Positions 26,608-34,177 of a DNA stretch of 64,000 bases are shown piece after piece. The stretch is from Ornithinibacillus gellani (GTDB taxonomy: Bacteria; Bacillota; Bacilli; Bacillales; Amphibacillaceae), in contig NZ_QTSZ01000052.1 of assembly GCF_003730295.1 (NCBI RefSeq), positions 1-64,000 on the forward strand, read 5' to 3'. The notes below the pieces were generated by a model that saw only the letters and a program-made list of their open reading frames with translations, had not been told where the DNA came from and made no database searches. A program made the position numbers and the translations under genes. The stretch's first letter is position 1. Every line of letters starts with the position of its first letter.

Positions 26608-27369
26608 ATGAAGCTCGTATCATGGAATGTAAATGGACTTAGAGCCTGTGTACGAAAAGGCTTTTTAGATTATTTTCATCAAATGGATGCAGATTTCTTT
26701 TGCGTTCAAGAAACAAAGCTGCAGGATGGACAAATTAGCCTGGACCTTGACGGCTATTATCAATATTGGAATTACGCTGAAAGAAAAGGATATTCCGGCA
26801 CAGCTATTTTCACGAAACATAGGCCTAATGCTGTGAGCTACAGTATGGATGGTGCGGCTGTACACCCAGAAGGTCGGATTATTACGTTGGAATATGACAC
26901 TTTCTATCTCGTCAATGTGTATGTGCCAAATGCCCAGCGTGATTTAGCACGGCTTGATTTACGCCTTGCATGGGAAGATGAACTGCTTGCGTATATACAG
27001 ATGCTTGATGCAACAAAACCAGTTATTCTTTGTGGAGATATGAATGTTGCCCACGAGGAAATAGACTTAAAAAACTTTAAAACCAATCACGGTAATTCTG
27101 GTTTTACGACAGAAGAAAGAGCTTGTATGACCCGGCTGCTGGATGCTGGATTCACCGATACGCTACGCTACTTCCATCCAGAAACAGATGGACTATATAC
27201 GTGGTGGTCCTATATGAAAACGGTCCGGGAACGGAATATTGGCTGGCGGATTGATTATTTTATTGTATCGAATCGATTACAACAACAGCTCCAGCAAGCT
27301 GGTATTCATTCCGAAGTCATGGGAAGCGACCACTGTCCAATCGTGTTGGAAATAGATACAATTTCATAA
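26608..27369 (+). CDS. exoA: Exodeoxyribonuclease III / AP endonuclease
   Basis: DNA-repair enzyme cutting 5' to abasic sites and trimming 3' ends. The 253 residues carry the exonuclease III motifs in order: SWNVNGLRA, QETKLQ (metal-binding Glu), the Asn-Asp pair in GDMNVAHEEIDLKN, WRIDYF and the catalytic GSDHCPI at the C-terminus. AAAGGAG precedes the ATG. It is close in length to B. subtilis ExoA (252). It appears monocistronic, with selD starting 38 nt further without an obvious terminator between them. Confidence 0.95.
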   Translation: MKLVSWNVNGLRACVRKGFLDYFHQMDADFFCVQETKLQDGQISLDLDGYYQYWNYAERKGYSGTAIFTKHRPNAVSYSMDGAAVHPEGRIITLEYDTFYLVNVYVPNAQRDLARLDLRLAWEDELLAYIQMLDATKPVILCGDMNVAHEEIDLKNFKTNHGNSGFTTEERACMTRLLDAGFTDTLRYFHPETDGLYTWWSYMKTVRERNIGWRIDYFIVSNRLQQQLQQAGIHSEVMGSDHCPIVLEIDTIS

Positions 27370-27407
27370 ATGTATGAAAGATCATGATAAATGAGAGGCT
27401 GATAAAT

Positions 27408-28466
27408 ATGTCGAAAGAAGAAAACGTAAAATTAACTGCTTTATCCTCTAAAGGAGGTTGTGGTTGTAAAATTGGTCCTGCAGATTTGGCGCAGGTGCTG
27501 CATGCCCTTCCACCCAAAAAAGCCCATCCAGACTTGCTTGTTGGGCTGGATACGAGTGATGACGCAGGTGTTTTCCGAATTAACGATGATACTGCCATTG
27601 TACAAACCGTTGACTTTTTCACACCGATTGTGGACCGACCGTATGATTTTGGTCAGGTAGCAGCTGCAAATGCCATTAGTGATGTATACGCAATGGGTGG
27701 AAAGCCAATAACTGCTCTTAACATCGTTGCTTTTCCAATTGGGACATTAGATAAGGAAATATTGACCGCTATCCTAAGAGGTGCAGGCGATAAGCTAAGG
27801 GAAGCCGGCGTTACACTTGTCGGAGGGCATTCCATTGACGATCAAGAACCGAAGTTTGGTCTTGCTGTCACAGGTGTTATTCACCCTGACCATATCCGCA
27901 CAAATGCTGGATCCAAGCCTGGTGATCGGCTCATTTTAACGAAACCAATTGGTGTAGGTATTTTAACCACCTCGTTAAAACGCGGTCTCTTGGATGATGC
28001 TGAGATTGATCGGGTGACAAAGGTGATGACAACCTTAAATAAGACAGCCGCAGAGGTTTCTGCAGCATACGATATACATGCATCCACTGATGTAACAGGG
28101 TTTGGTCTGCTCGGGCATGCTTCTGAAATGGCTAAAGGAAGTCAGGTTGGGATTTCTATTGACCAACATCTGGTTCCAATCCTTCCACGTGTTCGGGAAT
28201 TGGCTGTGGATGGCGCCGTGCCTGGAGGAACCAAAAATAATTTTGCCCACTTGGAAGGTGATGTGTCCTTTCCAGATGATATGGAGCAAATCGACAAATG
28301 GATTTTATGTGATGCCGTTACTTCAGGTGGTTTACTGTTATCTGTTGCGGAACAGGATGCAGATAAACTACAGCAAGAATTATTAGAACATGGCGTGGAA
28401 TCCGCCATCATAGGCGAGGTAACTGCTAAGCATCCAGGCCATATAACAATTCGCACAGCCAAATAA
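27408..28466 (+). CDS. selD: Selenophosphate synthetase (selenide, water dikinase)
   Basis: Makes selenophosphate from selenide and ATP. The 352 residues begin with the active-site segment GGCGCKI (Cys18, Cys20, Lys21); the reactive position is Cys, not selenocysteine, so no UGA recoding is needed. Later VQTVDFFTPIVDRPYDFG and the Asp-rich ATP-binding loops are intact. I prefer ATG 27408 (GAGAGG upstream) to ATG 27384. No selA or selB is in the window, and the downstream gene selU is the natural user of the product. The stop TAA is shared with repeat R4. Confidence 0.92.
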   Translation: MSKEENVKLTALSSKGGCGCKIGPADLAQVLHALPPKKAHPDLLVGLDTSDDAGVFRINDDTAIVQTVDFFTPIVDRPYDFGQVAAANAISDVYAMGGKPITALNIVAFPIGTLDKEILTAILRGAGDKLREAGVTLVGGHSIDDQEPKFGLAVTGVIHPDHIRTNAGSKPGDRLILTKPIGVGILTTSLKRGLLDDAEIDRVTKVMTTLNKTAAEVSAAYDIHASTDVTGFGLLGHASEMAKGSQVGISIDQHLVPILPRVRELAVDGAVPGGTKNNFAHLEGDVSFPDDMEQIDKWILCDAVTSGGLLLSVAEQDADKLQQELLEHGVESAIIGEVTAKHPGHITIRTAK

Positions 28467-28622
28467 AGTGAAACTTCAATCAGGGGGGTTTTCGCACTTC
28501 CCCAACTGATTGTTAGTTGAACCAATCAGGCCTTTACTGGCTGTTTGATCCCCCACTTTCAATTCTCGTTATCAACAAAAACGCTTATTGTGGGGGGCTT
28601 ACAGCCAGTTAATCTGTGATAA
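28464..28622 (+). repeat. Dispersed structured repeat, copy R4 (full length)
   Basis: A full copy whose first TAA is the selD stop codon. Helix P1 is AATCAG-GGGG with CCCC-CTGATT. The long helix keeps ACTGGCTGT/ACAGCCAGT perfectly. The nested part changed from GATCC-G-CCAC/GTGGGGATC in R1 to CCCCCAC/GTGGGGG here, so both strands changed together. It separates selD from selU. Confidence 0.85.
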
Positions 28623-28630
28623 GTATAATT

Positions 28631-28674
28631 ATGCGGAGACTCCCGCCGTCAGCACTGGCTCGCGTCTTCCGCAT
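28631..28674. repeat. GC-rich hairpin between selD and selU
   Basis: ATGCGGAGAC and GTCTTCCGCAT enclose a GC-rich loop (TCCCGCCGTCAGCACTGG and so on). It is much richer in GC than its surroundings and has no T-run. It looks like a short derivative of the GCGGAAGAC-type intergenic repeats I recall from Bacillaceae genomes, but I cannot confirm this without a search. Confidence 0.4.
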
Positions 28675-28711
28675 TTAGTAAATCTGTAAACTTTTTAAAC
28701 GGGGTGTAACG

Positions 28712-29758
28712 ATGCATACCATATCACTAGAAGAATTATTTACCTTACAAAAGAAAAAAGCGCATTGCCTCGTTGACGTTCGTTCCCCTATCGAATATCA
28801 TGATGCAACCATTCCCGGAAGCATTAATATTCCTGTTTTTACAACAGAAGAGCGAGCAGAGGTTGGTACCATTTACAAACAGGTAGGTCAGCAAGCAGCC
28901 AAAAAGCGCGGCTTAGAAATTTTTTCAAAAAAACTGCCCGACTTTATTGCTGCATTCGAAGCGTTGGACAAGCCATTTACTGTCTTTTGTTGGCGTGGAG
29001 GAATGCGTAGTAAAACTGCTGCAACCGTACTTGATTTGATGGGTATTCATGCGAACCGCTTGAATGGCGGCATACGTACGTACCGAAAGTGGGTCGTTCA
29101 ACAACTCGAGAATTATACGTTTCGTCCAGCTGCTTATGTATTGAATGGATATACGGGATCTGGAAAAACAACCATTCTTCACTTATTAAAAAATAACGGG
29201 CTACCCACCATTGATTTGGAAGGATTAGCTGGACATCGCGGTTCTATTTTTGGACAAATTGGATTGGAACCTCGGAACCAGCGGAAGTTTGATTCCTTGC
29301 TTATCACAGAATTAAATCAGCTCCAACAAGAGCCATTCGTATTTTTGGAGGGGGAAAGTAAACGCATTGGTAAAGTATTACTGCCAGATTGTTTATTTGA
29401 AAAGAAACAGCAAGGTACCCAGTTTTTCATTCAGTTGCCAATGGAGGAACGTGTAAAAAATATTTTGGCAGATTATCAGCCCGATGACGATCCAGAACGA
29501 TTTCTAGAAGCATTCCAGTATATTAAACGCCGGATTCATCAACCGATTGCCAAACAAATTGAAGAAGCTTTACTTCAAAGTGATTTCCCGACTGCTATCA
29601 AACTGCTTTTGGAATATTACTATGATCCACGGTATGAATACGCGGTCAAGGATGTAGATCAGGAGGAACACATTTACATTGCTGCCGATACAGCCCAGCA
29701 TGCAGCCGAGCAGATCATGAATCACATGACAATTCAACATCACACGCAGCACAGGTAA
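28712..29758 (+). CDS. selU: tRNA 2-selenouridine synthase
   Basis: Replaces sulfur with selenium at the wobble 2-thiouridine of certain tRNAs (SelU/MnmH, YbbB), using selenophosphate from SelD. The 348 residues have an N-terminal rhodanese domain with active Cys93 in FCWRGGMRSK. A P-loop domain with GYTGSGKT (146-153), which handles the geranylated intermediate in studied homologues, follows. ACGGGGTG lies upstream of the ATG. Its stop codon lies within the terminator hairpin. With selD it gives a minimal selenium pathway devoted to tRNA, not selenoproteins, as far as this window shows. Confidence 0.92.
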   Translation: MHTISLEELFTLQKKKAHCLVDVRSPIEYHDATIPGSINIPVFTTEERAEVGTIYKQVGQQAAKKRGLEIFSKKLPDFIAAFEALDKPFTVFCWRGGMRSKTAATVLDLMGIHANRLNGGIRTYRKWVVQQLENYTFRPAAYVLNGYTGSGKTTILHLLKNNGLPTIDLEGLAGHRGSIFGQIGLEPRNQRKFDSLLITELNQLQQEPFVFLEGESKRIGKVLLPDCLFEKKQQGTQFFIQLPMEERVKNILADYQPDDDPERFLEAFQYIKRRIHQPIAKQIEEALLQSDFPTAIKLLLEYYYDPRYEYAVKDVDQEEHIYIAADTAQHAAEQIMNHMTIQHHTQHR

Positions 29759-29782
29759 CAAAACTGTGCTGCGTGTTTTTTG
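29743..29782 (+). terminator. Terminator of selU
   Basis: A perfect 12-bp stem, CACGCAGCACAG with CTGTGCTGCGTG, is followed by TTTTTT. The selU stop codon falls in the loop. Confidence 0.9.
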
Positions 29783-29858
29783 TTATCAACTATTCACGCT
29801 CCGTTCATATTCATTTCATAAACTATATAACATATAGGAAAAGGACAAAGGAGCGAGT

Positions 29859-30248
29859 ATGTTGCACACATATAGTAAGGTATTATTACGATTTTCAGCT
29901 TTATTTGCATTGGTTGGAGCATTTCTTGGTTCCCATATGGCTGGAGCAGGCAGCTATGCTTTTAAAACCGTCCATGCCCATATTTTAGTTGTTGGCTGGT
30001 TAACCCTCTTCGCCTGGGCTGTTTTTTATAAAATATTCACACCCGCCAAAACAATCATGGCGACCATTCATGTTTGGACAGCTATTATTGGTGCAGCTGG
30101 GCTTACCATCGGGATGTGGATATATTATTTGAAACCATTTGGCTTAGATGGTGCCCTGCCAACTGTTTTCTTTATTGTTGGTGGAACCATTCTGTTGGTC
30201 AGTTTTGCCGTATTCTTTCTATTGACGTTTATGAAAACAGAAAAATAA
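29859..30248 (+). CDS. Four-helix membrane protein, heme-copper-oxidase-like fragment family
   Basis: A 129-residue membrane protein with four predicted helices and almost no loops. The segment FKTVHAHILVVGWLTLFAW resembles the histidine-bearing helix of cytochrome oxidase or NO reductase subunit I, and a second histidine lies in MATIHVWTAIIGAAGL. It may be a small heme or metal-binding membrane protein. I do not know a studied homologue. GGAGCGAGT precedes its ATG. It is monocistronic with its own terminator. Confidence 0.68.
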   Translation: MLHTYSKVLLRFSALFALVGAFLGSHMAGAGSYAFKTVHAHILVVGWLTLFAWAVFYKIFTPAKTIMATIHVWTAIIGAAGLTIGMWIYYLKPFGLDGALPTVFFIVGGTILLVSFAVFFLLTFMKTEK

Positions 30249-30271
30249 TAAAGCAAATAAGTCTAAAACTA

Positions 30272-30314
30272 AAAAAGAGTTTCAGTAAATTAATTTTTAC
30301 TGGAACTCCTTTTC
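30272..30314 (+). terminator. Terminator after the four-helix membrane gene
   Basis: GAGTTTCAGTAAA pairs with TTTACTGGAACTC, flanked by A-run and T-run. It could serve both directions, but the minus-strand gene starting downstream ends at 30398. Confidence 0.75.
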
Positions 30315-30397
30315 ATTTTATTTGATGACCTTCATCACTCCATCAATCTTCTCCGCGTTCCACGGGCCGGTCTCACCAACAAAGAAATTCACTTCAG

Positions 30398-32083
30398 CTA
30401 TTTCATCACTTGATCAATCGTTTGATTAAGTTCCTCAACATCTACTGCTGGGATTGAATTATGATGCATGCCATATTTCTTTTTTAAACTGATGATACGT
30501 TGTAAGCTTTCATCGATTCTTTTCTCCGTTATTTCTCCTGCTTCCACAGCATGCTTTAAGGAATAAAAAACAGCATCAACCGCTGCTTCTTCGTGGGCAA
30601 CGAGTACAATATCCGATCCTGCCTGAATAGATTTCACGGCTGCCGCACCAATGTCATATTGATTTACAATAGCTCCCATCGTCAAATCATCTGTAATCAC
30701 AAGTCCTTTAAAGCCTAATTTTTCCCGCAATAAATCCTGGATGACCTGATTTGAAAGCGAGGCCGGCCATTCCGGATCAATTTCGTTCAGCATGATATGT
30801 GCGACCATCATTGCTTCGGCGCCCTTTTCGATAGCTTCCTGAAACGGCTGAAGCTCCAACTCTTGTAACTCCTGTAACGATTTCTCCACTACTGGCAATC
30901 CTTCATGAGAATCTGTTTCCGTATCCCCATGACCTGGAAAATGCTTCACTACCGGAATCACCTGCTGGGTCTGGATCCCTTTCATTTCCTGGATGCCAAT
31001 CTTCCCCACTGTTTCTGCATCCTCCCCAAACGCTCGATTGCCAATAACAGTATTGGCTGGGTTACTGTAAATATCCAACACAGGAGCAAAATTAAGATTA
31101 AAGCCGAATAATTTTAACTGTTTCCCTAACAATACTCCCATTTGATAAGCATAAGATGGACTGTTTCGTAAGCCGATTTCCTTAGCGGTTGGTAGCGCAC
31201 GAATTTCCTCCGGCAACCGGGAAACCTCACCGCCCTCCTGATCAATGCTTAAAAATAAGGGATATTTGTTTTCCGCATTGTCCTTCTTCAATTGATTCAT
31301 AAGCGCAACGGATTGCTCTGTTGTTTCTAGATTCTCCGAAAAGAAAATGATACCACCAACATGATATTCATGAAGTAATTTATCAGTAAAATCAGATGTT
31401 GTCGTTTGGTCAATCCCGCTGATGAGCAGCTGACCAATTTTTTCATCTAATGACAATGCTGCAATCTCCTCTGACACACTATCTATGGAATCATCCAAAC
31501 CACTTGTAACAGAAATATGGTGCAAAACCGGATTTTGATCCGTTTCAGTCGGTTTAGGAAAAATCCATTTCAATTGAAACATTTCATTTACTTGGTAGAT
31601 AAGAATGATTTGGTCAACATTTGTATCCTGGTAAAAATTGATTTCATCCGGTTCTCCCTTTGTCCCGATGATGTCGTTGAAGTGAATGGCTTGTAATGAC
31701 GGGGCATAAGAACGGATATCAAAAATGAGCTGATTCTGATACCCAATATGTACATATTGATTATCATATTCCGCATAATAACGGTTATCTATTTCATTTG
31801 TCTTAACTGGTTCACCCCAACGCGTAACGACTTCTTGAATATCGGTTTTTTCAACCTGGAATGGCGACTCATTAACCTCTCCCGCTTCGGCTTTTGAAAA
31901 AATTTGATAAATCAACTCTTCCGAGGACTCCCGATTAATGGAATGATTGTCCTGCTGTTTATTTTCATCATTTGGTTGATTTAAGCTACTTTGCGGCTGG
32001 TCAAAATCCCGATCAACAAAAATATCGAGCGTTACCAAAATAATTAATATAATTGCCAAGGAAAGCCCGACCTTTTTGACCAT
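30398..32083 (-). CDS. DUF4309 plus glycoside hydrolase family 3 (NagZ-like beta-N-acetylglucosaminidase)
   Basis: A 561-residue exported or anchored wall enzyme. Residues 4-23 are a signal anchor, followed by a polar linker. Residues about 55-190 resemble DUF4309 (YjgB-like; EVVTRWGEPVKT, then YHIG-type strands). Residues 205-550 are a GH3 domain with KHFPGHGDTETDSHEGLP and the nucleophile Asp in VITDDLTMGA. It should remove GlcNAc from muropeptides outside the membrane, as NagZ of B. subtilis does. The DUF4309 fusion is unusual. AGGAATTCC lies before the ATG. It is a single gene. Confidence 0.85.
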   Translation of the reverse strand: MVKKVGLSLAIILIILVTLDIFVDRDFDQPQSSLNQPNDENKQQDNHSINRESSEELIYQIFSKAEAGEVNESPFQVEKTDIQEVVTRWGEPVKTNEIDNRYYAEYDNQYVHIGYQNQLIFDIRSYAPSLQAIHFNDIIGTKGEPDEINFYQDTNVDQIILIYQVNEMFQLKWIFPKPTETDQNPVLHHISVTSGLDDSIDSVSEEIAALSLDEKIGQLLISGIDQTTTSDFTDKLLHEYHVGGIIFFSENLETTEQSVALMNQLKKDNAENKYPLFLSIDQEGGEVSRLPEEIRALPTAKEIGLRNSPSYAYQMGVLLGKQLKLFGFNLNFAPVLDIYSNPANTVIGNRAFGEDAETVGKIGIQEMKGIQTQQVIPVVKHFPGHGDTETDSHEGLPVVEKSLQELQELELQPFQEAIEKGAEAMMVAHIMLNEIDPEWPASLSNQVIQDLLREKLGFKGLVITDDLTMGAIVNQYDIGAAAVKSIQAGSDIVLVAHEEAAVDAVFYSLKHAVEAGEITEKRIDESLQRIISLKKKYGMHHNSIPAVDVEELNQTIDQVMK

Positions 32084-32350
32084 TGGAATTCCTCCAGTCT
32101 TATAAATATTCCCATACGTATCATATGGATAATCGTAAATCTTCCTATATATCTATATCTCCATTATACATATTTGCCTAATGACTAGAAAATAATAGCA
32201 ACCCTTTCTTATAACCTTCACCAAACTGTTGGAAGATGATCGTGTTTATACTTTATTAATAATCATCCGAAAAAATACTTCTACATGCTGTGTATATTTT
32301 TCTCTTGACCAACCATAATAAGCATGAAAAAAAATGAAGGAGGATACATC

Positions 32351-32965
32351 ATGCATAATCAGAATCAAACAGGCAATTTCCAAGCTTCCAATCAAATTCC
32401 AAGTCAGCAAAACCATGGTGGACATGAATTATTTGATGCACACGAGGCCATCTCAGGCCTTGTTTCAGGATTAGAACAGTCTGTCATATATGAACAGCAT
32501 ATTCAGGATCCGGAGTTACAATCTATTCAGCAAAGACAGCGTACATTTTTAACCCAAATGTATAATACGATTGTTGAAACGCTTAGAACAGGTCAAGATC
32601 CAGCAATTAAAACCCAAACCTATACCATGCCTGAGGGACATACGGCGGAATACGGAATGAAGCCAACACAGCCGACAACGCCTATCCAATCCGTTAGCGA
32701 GCTGAATGATCAATGTATTTCGGGCTTCTTAATGGGCGCCTTGAAATCCTCAGCCACAGCCTTCACGACAACCGCTTTGGAGGCGACCAACCCAGTATTA
32801 CGTCGCGTATTTGCCGACAGTATTCCGAACCTCATTGAGATGGCTTTTGAATTGTTTTATTACCAAAACAAACATCATTATTACCAGGTGCCACAATTAA
32901 AGCCAGAGGACATGCAGCAGTATACCCAGGCCTTTGCACCAATTCAAGGAACCATGCCACATTAA
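32351..32965 (+). CDS. CotF-like spore coat protein
   Basis: A 204-residue protein of the CotF/YraD type. The N-terminal 45 residues are Gln/Asn-rich. A helical, ferritin-like region follows (LFDAHEAISGLVSGLEQSV, then QRQRTFLTQMYNTIVETL) and a second helical block (NDQCISGFLMGALKSSATAF, ending in FYYQNKHHYYQVPQLKPEDM). The last helix with Tyr/His runs is typical of coat proteins. ATG 32351 has AAGGAGGATACATC upstream; the ATG at 32324 lies ahead of that site and is rejected. Expression in the mother cell is expected but no promoter could be fixed. Confidence 0.8.
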   Translation: MHNQNQTGNFQASNQIPSQQNHGGHELFDAHEAISGLVSGLEQSVIYEQHIQDPELQSIQQRQRTFLTQMYNTIVETLRTGQDPAIKTQTYTMPEGHTAEYGMKPTQPTTPIQSVSELNDQCISGFLMGALKSSATAFTTTALEATNPVLRRVFADSIPNLIEMAFELFYYQNKHHYYQVPQLKPEDMQQYTQAFAPIQGTMPH

Positions 32966-32984
32966 ACATGGACGAAAAAAATTA

Positions 32985-33051
32985 AAAACATGGTAATTGC
33001 CATCTACTCCCGAAAAATTGCGGGCCATGATGGGCTTTACCATGTTTTTTT
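32985..33051. terminator. Long bidirectional terminator between CotF-like gene and yitT-like gene
   Basis: AAAACATGGTAA and TTTACCATGTTTTTTT enclose about 40 nt containing a smaller GCCAT/ATGGGC hairpin. T-runs in both orientations fit the two converging genes. Confidence 0.75.
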
Positions 33052-33060
33052 ATTTTTCTG

Positions 33061-33933
33061 CTATAGCTTTTGTCCGTAATACTTGTCCAAGGAAAAGCCT
33101 CGTCCTAAGATTTCCGAAGCATTGAGGAAAATGACAAAGGAATCGGGTTCTTCTTGTTGAAGCATGCGTTTCAGATACACTGCTTCTTGCTTTTCAGCAA
33201 CACATAAAATCATTGTTTTATCCTTATTGGAATAGCCACCAACAGAACGAACCTTCGTTAACCCACGATCAATACCGTCTTTAATCAGGCTCTGTATTTC
33301 TTTTTCACGTTCCGTAATAATAAGGATGAGCTTTGTAGAAGAAGTCTGTAATTGAACCATGTCAATTGTTTTACTCGTAACATAAATAGCCATTAAGGCA
33401 AATAACGTTAATTCCAAATTAAAGACGATGATTGAACTAATTACAACAAATCCATCAACAATTAATTGTGAATATCCACTGGACAAGCCGGTAAACTTTT
33501 TGACAATCTGGGCAATAGCGGCAGTACCTCCTGTAGATCCATTACCTTTATATACAATCCCTAAGCCAATCCCAAGCACAATACCACCATATAATGCACC
33601 TAACAAAGGATTCGTTACGGTATACGGAATATCAGCGCTTAACCATATAACAAAGGGCACAAAAAACGTTCCTACCAATGTTTTTCCACTAAAATCCTTC
33701 CCCATTGCAAACCAGCCAATTAAAAAGATAGGGATATTTATCAGTCCCTGTGTGAGGGCAGGGCTTAAACCATACACCTCATAGATAATGGTACTCACCC
33801 CTGAAATGCCACCTGCCGCCAGTTTTGCCGGCAATAAAAATATATTATAGGACAAACCAACCAAGGTTGCGCCAAACATGATATATATATATTCTTTCCA
33901 AACACTTTTGGATTGTTGCGGTAAATTTTTCAT
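33061..33933 (-). CDS. YitT-family membrane protein (DUF161 + DUF2179)
   Basis: A 290-residue protein with five or six N-terminal helices carrying LPAKLAAGGISGVSTI and GSTGGTAAIAQI, the Gly-rich motifs of the YitT/DUF161 family. A C-terminal cytoplasmic DUF2179 domain of about 80 residues follows (LILIITEREKEIQSLI, then VGGYSNKDKTMILCVAEKQE). Several paralogues are usual per Bacillus genome and their transport role is unproven. ATG 33933 is preceded by AAGGAATAATG. It is monocistronic. Confidence 0.88.
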   Translation of the reverse strand: MKNLPQQSKSVWKEYIYIMFGATLVGLSYNIFLLPAKLAAGGISGVSTIIYEVYGLSPALTQGLINIPIFLIGWFAMGKDFSGKTLVGTFFVPFVIWLSADIPYTVTNPLLGALYGGIVLGIGLGIVYKGNGSTGGTAAIAQIVKKFTGLSSGYSQLIVDGFVVISSIIVFNLELTLFALMAIYVTSKTIDMVQLQTSSTKLILIITEREKEIQSLIKDGIDRGLTKVRSVGGYSNKDKTMILCVAEKQEAVYLKRMLQQEEPDSFVIFLNASEILGRGFSLDKYYGQKL

Positions 33934-34177
33934 GTTTTCATTATTCCTTTCTGGGTATATACTTGTTACGGCAATTCATATATTTATGGATATATGCTTT
34001 TTTTACAGAAATTCCTAGTCTAGTCTAACACATCATAATCTACAAATGCACGATATAAACCAGTGCGCCCACATGGTTTCCCACTATTTTACAAATATTA
34101 TTCCATGAATAAACTTGTAAAATTAGGGAACATCATTTATAATATTCTCTTGCAAGAAAAAATTGAGGTGAAAATGA

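Noticed and set aside
33428-33784. 118-codon plus-strand frame inside the YitT-like gene
   Set aside because: Antisense shadow; the minus strand encodes clear YitT motifs.
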